DNA of 64,000 nt from Sorex araneus (lineage: Eukaryota > Chordata > Mammalia > Eulipotyphla > Soricidae): contig NC_073303.1 of assembly GCF_027595985.1 (NCBI RefSeq), positions 101,758,320 through 101,822,319 on the forward strand, in the 5' to 3' direction. The translations under genes and the position numbers were made by a program. Positions within the stretch are counted from its first letter, which is position 1. Each line of letters starts with the position of its first letter. The notes beneath the pieces were generated by a model. It saw only the letters and a program-made list of their open reading frames with translations, searched no databases and was not told the origin of the DNA. Shown here piece by piece: positions 59,040-64,000 of the stretch.

Positions 59040-59877
59040 TATTTTTTTAAGACAAAAGCAGGACACAAAATTTGAGCTCAGTTTCTGCAACATAAATCTG
59101 ACATGTCTCAGGGAACTTTTCAGCAGGATCCTTTTCAATTATTCCTGCCCCTTGGTTGATGGCCATGATAAATACCATGCAGAGAGCTGGGACTAAATTT
59201 CAAGTGCACAAACCAGCTGGATAGCAGCAAAAACATGTGCGATAGGACTCTTCTCTCTAATGCCCATGGGAGCATACCTGCTCCTCCTTTTTGACAGACA
59301 CCTCAGTGGAGTACTGTTTGATATGTGTCTTGTCAGCATAGCAACAGCAGGGATATATACATTTGAAGTACTTTACATTCATCCAAGCTTTCAGAGTGCT
59401 TTCAACTCCAGCTTTACTATTCGGAAGAGCAGGAGTTTGTATTAACACAGCTAACAAAATGTCTCCAAAAATCCCACCCTTTTATGGGAAGGCGAGGGAA
59501 CTGACCAACTGCAAGGTCTTTTCATGAGTGTCCAGTCCATCACCTCTTGGACACCCATAAAAAATGGTATCCTAGACCTGTCCATCTTAGATACTGAGGA
59601 ATCTGAGATCAAGACCCTAAGAGGAGACAATGCCAACACAGTGTCCATGGCAAGATATAGTCTACATCCTCTGGTCCCAGCTTTCATGACCTTGATGCAT
59701 CAGTGACTATCTTGGTGTTCTGTACAGCTTGTGTGTCTTACTAGTTTGACCATGAGTACCTAAACATTATAGATAAGTGTGCCATCAGTCCCTGGGATCT
59801 CATCCATCATCAAGTGCAGTGACTATTATTTTTAGACCACTATCTACAAAATAAATTTCTTTGAGTATCCCATTGTG
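59040..59877. other. Unique sequence, coherent short frames but no family
   Basis: 59,451-59,706 has a plus frame (SVQSITSWTPIKNGILDLS) overlapped by a minus frame. Neither is recognised. It could be a decayed retrogene. Confidence 0.3.
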
Positions 59878-60480
59878 GCAGAGTCTCCTGCCCCCACACC
59901 TGGCTGTCTTCACCAGAACCCCTTGGAGGGGGAGGTGTTGTGAAAGCTGAGCAGAGCCCTGGCAGCCGAAGACCTCCGGAACCCAGCCACAGCCATGCTC
60001 AAGACCACTCTCCACACGCTTGGACGAGCCTCATGCATGAAAGAACTGGCAGAGGAACCCAGGTATGCGGGACCCGAGGCTGAGATCTTCAAGCCTGCTT
60101 GGATTGGGTAGCTTTCCAGTAGCTTGGTAGTCACACCCACCAACTGCCTTTGGCGCCATGAAATCCCGTCAATGGCCAAGATCCAGAGACTATAAAACAA
60201 AGCTCACAAAAGCACGTGACCTCTTATTGTCTAGTTATCCCTCTCGGAGAACTCAGCAGGCTACAGAGAGTATACTGCCCAAACAGCAGAGCCTGGTAAG
60301 CTCCCCGTGGCGTATTCAATATGCCAAAAACAATAACAATGATGGGTCTCATTCCCTGACCCTGAAAGAGCCATCACTGTGGCACCATTGGGAAATACGA
60401 GTAAAAAGAGGCTGCTAAATTCTCAGGGCTAGGATGAATGGAGATGTTACTGGAGCCCACTTGAGAAAATCAAGCAGTTA
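59878..60480 (+). mobile_element. Composite RTE-tailed element, longer copy
   Basis: Same order as 39,007-39,554: cagagtctcctgcccccaca, cacctggctgtcttcacc, ggaacccagccacagccatg, cttggacgagcctcatgcat. It has an extra 100 bp (aggctgagatcttcaagcct ... cttggtagtcacacccacc) also found in 57,705-58,735. Then comes tccctctcggagaactcag, gcctggtaagctccccgtgg, ctgaccctgaaagagccatc, and the RTE-like end gaatggagatgttactggag. Confidence 0.85.
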
Positions 60481-61159
60481 ATCATAATGCTAGTCAGATT
60501 TCACATTGTAATCCAATAATATCAATGGTGAAATGATGACATCTTTTCTAACATGCTCTCTTATTAATAACTGAAAACAATGTATGTCTTATCTTTGAAT
60601 AGCATGAATATTTTTGTTTGTAGGTACTGCATTCACAGATTTCAACTTTTGTGTATTATTGATTGAATGCTCAGCTATAAAATGACAAAAATGGAAAATT
60701 TCTGTTAAATGGATAGATCTTAAGTATTCTCCCACACTTATGAAAGAAAAGAGATGTCATTGGAAAAATAAAAGAAAAAAAGAAAAGAATTGATGGCTGA
60801 GGAACCAGGGGTTCATTAGACCAACAAACAAGTCCCTGTTACTTTTCTGTAAAAGGACATCGCTAAGTGTCCTCTCTGAGCTTTGGGTTTGGAACTGAGT
60901 TGTATCAAGTTAGTAAGTGATTTTTCCCTTTCTTAGTAAGCAAGTGATTTTTCCTTTTTCCAAGAGTTGTGATCAAATCAAGAGCTGAAAAACCAGAACA
61001 AGGAAGATGTAAGTCCCCTCACAACCACCTGAAAGGAATGGAGTATAGAATTCTCACCTTCCTTAATATGCCAAAGAGTAGGGGCAGAAAAGGAAGTTTG
61101 TTATTTGGAAGGGCAGAGAAATTGCAGTAAATGAGCCATTACCTTTTTTTTTAAATCAA
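60481..61159. other. Unique sequence
   Basis: Nothing recognised. Confidence 0.35.
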
Positions 61160-61440
61160 AGAATTGGGGGAACCAACATGTGTTGGGGGTGGGGGGGGCA
61201 GATTCAGTCCCAGGGCTTCCTGGCCAACTAAGCAGGATGGTTCAATATTAGGACCCAAGGAAGCCATTGAGCAGCTTACATCCTGTAATTTCAGACAATG
61301 CCCTGGGCAACTCCTGGGGGACTCCTGGGCTACACCTCAAAATGCTGTGTTTGGGATGAGAACATGTGATACTGGGATTGAATGTGGCCCAGGAATACAC
61401 AAGACATGTACCTTAATCCCTGTACTATTTTCCTGGTCCT
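61160..61440 (-). mobile_element. Possible very old SINE-A
   Basis: Weak order: cctgggcaactcctggggga, gatactgggattgaatgtgg, ttaatccctgtactattttc. Confidence 0.4.
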
Positions 61441-61524
61441 TATCCCTTTATCCATACCTTCTCAAATTAAGATTAGCCTCCAACTTTTCTCAGTCCCTAA
61501 CATTTTCTAAAAATATGGAATTGT

Positions 61525-61771
61525 GGGGCTGGAGCAATAGCACAGTGGTTGGGCGTTTGCCTTTCACTCGGCCAACCCAAGTTTGATTCCTCCACCCCTC
61601 TTGGAGAGCCTGGCAAGCTACTGAGAGTATCGAGCCCGCGCGGCAGAGCCTGGCAAGCTACCCGTGCATATTGGATATGCCAAAAACAGGAACAATAAGT
61701 CTCTCAATGAGAGATGTTACTGGTGTCCACTCAAACAAATCGATGAGCGATGGGATGACAGTGACAGTGAC
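61525..61771 (+). mobile_element. SINE-B, complete
   Basis: ggggctggagcaatagcaca, cccaagtttgattcctccac, cttggagagcctggcaagct, ggcagagcctggcaagctac, atatgccaaaaacaggaaca and the RTE-like end gagatgttactggtgtccac ... cgatgggatgacagtgac, closing in gacagt repeats. Short duplicates of attgtg flank it. Confidence 0.93.
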
Positions 61772-61791
61772 GAAATTGTGAGGTGATGTTT

Positions 61792-61841
61792 CCAACACTG
61801 CTACCACCAACAACAACCAACACTGCTACCATCAACAACAA
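61792..61841. repeat. 25-bp unit, two copies
   Basis: ccaacactgctaccaccaac and ccaacactgctaccatcaac start the two units; one base differs. Confidence 0.9.
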
Positions 61842-63107
61842 CCATAACACCACACAGGAAATAGAAGCCACTGATTTTATGAAAGTTTCTGAATTACTAG
61901 CAAAGAGATCAGTGCTGTTAGGATGTGAAGAGAAGATCTGTGAATCCAAAAGAGGAAAATGAAAAAAGATCCCACACCACCTTCCTGTGTCATAAAGAAA
62001 TCACATTTCCATAAGTAGGCCTACTGGTACAATATAAGCTGTCTCGTGCTTATACCATACTGGATGCAATACTGTGTTGTATTTTTAAAAAAAGCAATAA
62101 TAATTGTGAAGCTGACCAGCTGGCAATTCACTAGGGCGACCCAGATGGAAAGAGGTTGAGCCTCAATCATACTGTCTCCAGAAAGTTGACTATACAACAT
62201 AAAGAGCCCGGAGCTCTTCTGGAGTGTCTAAGCCAGTTGAGCTCCCAGACTTTCTTCAAAGATTAAACTTGTGATTATTTAAGTCCAAATAATAACAATT
62301 ATTAAGAGAAAATATTTATGAAATAACCACCATTTGCATTTTTTCTTGTTTTTATTTCCATTCCTAAAGAGAGAGGAGCAAGAAGAGGGCAGAGACACAA
62401 ACAAATGAGACAGATGGTGTGAGCCTCATTCCCACACCTGTTCACAGCCAAGGGTTGGGGTGCAAACTCACCTGTGCTTGAGGATCTGGAGATTTGAGAG
62501 AAAGAGAGAGAGAGGAGAGTTTTGGAATAAAGAGAGCTCTATCTTAGTCCTTAAAAGTGAGCAGAATTTTTTAAAGATATGACCAGAATGTCATTAAATA
62601 GCTGACTCTATAATTTATTGCAAATTCCAGGGCACTTATGAGAGTCAAAGGGGACACTATTTATAATTGCTTATGGACAAAAGGTGTAAACCTGAATAAT
62701 CTCCAGAAAATCAGGAATATATGTTACTGTGCCTAAAAACAAGGATGTTCTAGAGAGAACAATCATTAACAAATGTGGAAAAGGGAAAGTGCTTTGGGTT
62801 TATATTTGAAATGAAATCATGAAATAAATGAATGCCTACTTTAGAAAAAAAGTCTTGCATAGAAGTTACTTCTAGAGGTTTCTGTCAAAACTAAAAGTCC
62901 CTCACTTTATAACATGTTAATTCTTGAATTAACAGTTAAAATGAAATAATCAAGGCAAAGGGAAGCACTGCCTACAAGAAGCATGGGTCAGAACCCTTTT
63001 CCATTAGGTCATGGAGGAAGAAGTGCACTATTGGTACATGCAGACAACACACAAATACATGAAAAGAATTGTCACAATAAAAGAAGCCAAAGAAGAGTCA
63101 TGAAAAT
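61842..63107. other. Unique sequence
   Basis: No gene or clear repeat; a short (GA)n-like run at 62,497-62,516. Confidence 0.35.
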
Positions 63108-63118
63108 AAAAGGAGGTT

Positions 63119-63290
63119 TGGGGGCTGGAGTAATAGCACAGCGCGTAGGGTGTTTGCCTTGCACGCGGCCAACCCGGGTTTGATTCCCAGCATCCCATAT
63201 GGTCCCCTTCTCATCTCCAGGAGTAATTCCTGAGTGCAGAGCCAGGAATAACCCCTGTGCATCGCCGGGTGTGACCCAAAAAGCAAAAAA
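63119..63290 (+). mobile_element. SINE-A whose tail became (AAAAG)n
   Basis: ggggctggagtaatagcaca, gcggccaacccgggtttgat, catcgccgggtgtgaccc. aaaaggagg at 63,108-63,116 and 63,396-63,404 may be the TSD. Confidence 0.95.
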
Positions 63291-63400
63291 AAAAAAGAAA
63301 GAAAGAAAAGAAAAGAAAAGAAAAGAAAAGAAAAGAAAAGAAAAGAAAAGAAAAGAAAAGAAAAGAAAAGAAAAGAAAAGAAAAGAAAAGAAAAGAAAAG
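63291..63400. repeat. (AAAAG)n microsatellite
   Basis: About 20 pentamers continuing the SINE A-tail. Confidence 0.97.
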
Positions 63401-63404
63401 GAGG

Positions 63405-64000
63405 AAGATAACTAGAGGTGAAAATGGTTTGTATTTTAAGAAAAGGCAGGCCATAGGCCTAAAATGCAGTCCTTAGGCCAAATATAGTCCTTTGCCAATT
63501 TATGTCAATAAAGTTTAATTGAAACATAAGTATGAACATTATTTTGTATATTTTTCAAGACTGTTGTCATACAACAGTGGTCATACTACAGTGGTAGAGT
63601 TGTATAATTTTAAAGAGACTCGGACCTAATTTATTTACTCTCTGGACCTTTATAGAAGATCTTTGCCGATCCTCTTGCCAAAAGTACTTAAATAGCTAAA
63701 TAGCCTTTCTTATTTCACTGCCAATTTTAAGAGAGATATGCCAAAAAATATAAACCTTCTTTATCACCACTTATTACTTTATAACTTTAGTGGATGATTA
63801 AAACAATAAATGTAAATCCTCAATTCCCATTCCCTTTTGCTTTCCTGTCTACAGGGCTTGAGTGGATCCTGAAATAATAGATATTTATTTCTATATGGCA
63901 AGACAAGTCTGAAGAGATTGTTTCTAATATCCTAGCCCTTCCCCCCTTTTCTTTAAATTAGGTCCCCACAAAAGCAAACCTAAGAAAGCAACTGGAACTA
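63405..64000. other. Unique sequence to window edge
   Basis: Nothing firm. 63,425-63,680 (aggccataggcctaaaatg; caatttatgtcaataaagtt) looks like an old repeat but is not assigned. Confidence 0.3.

Noticed and set aside
59524-59706. 60-codon frame MSVQSITSWTP
   Set aside because: Overlapped by an equal minus frame and unrecognised; kept only as a note on the unique region.

Overview
This is a repeat-dense, gene-poor stretch of mammalian nuclear DNA, intergenic or intronic. No intact protein-coding gene could be supported. The only cellular gene recognised is a broken, intron-less PDCD2 retropseudogene (about 52,046-53,135, plus strand). The likely source is a shrew, most probably Sorex araneus. 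Three things point there: a very abundant tRNA-derived SINE of the type found in Sorex, a young L1 family with a characteristic 3' UTR, and two copies of an RTE-clade LINE like the one reported from the common shrew (RTE1_Sar). These attributions are from memory, not from a database search.

Layout. 1-2.2 kb: L1 3' UTR with a 339-bp tandem duplication, a SINE and a second L1 end. 2.2-5.8 kb: mostly unique. 5.78-7.81 kb: an RTE copy with a 16-bp target-site duplication (TSD) and two L1 3' ends inserted inside it, each with its own TSD. 7.8-13.4 kb: L1 ends, ancient repeats and unique sequence. 13.4-14.24 kb: second RTE copy. 15.8-17.2 kb: 1.4-kb polypurine array with higher-order structure. 18.3-24.63 kb: near full-length, decayed L1 on the minus strand, interrupted in ORF1 by another L1 end, with a 75-bp telomere-like array at its 5' edge. 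25.6-31.4 kb: L1 ends and SINEs. 32-34 kb: mostly unique, with a candidate conserved noncoding block. 34.5-48.2 kb: SINEs, a 548-bp composite RTE-tailed element with TSD, a 1.9-kb L1 and a 590-bp (CTTT)n tract. 48.2-57 kb: mostly unique, with the PDCD2 pseudogene. 57-64 kb: composite elements, SINEs and an (AAAAG)n tract.

How the parts work together. Two retroposition systems seem to share this locus. One is L1, which supplies A-tailed insertions and probably moves the A-tailed SINE (SINE-A). The other is RTE. A second SINE (SINE-B) and a longer composite element both end in sequence matching the 3' end of the two RTE copies, and one composite copy and one SINE-B copy have TSDs. The best biological lead is therefore an RTE LINE, possibly horizontally acquired, with a family of non-autonomous partners built by swapping modules. 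Many insertions can be ordered by nesting, and several microsatellites begin exactly where a retroposon A-tail ends.
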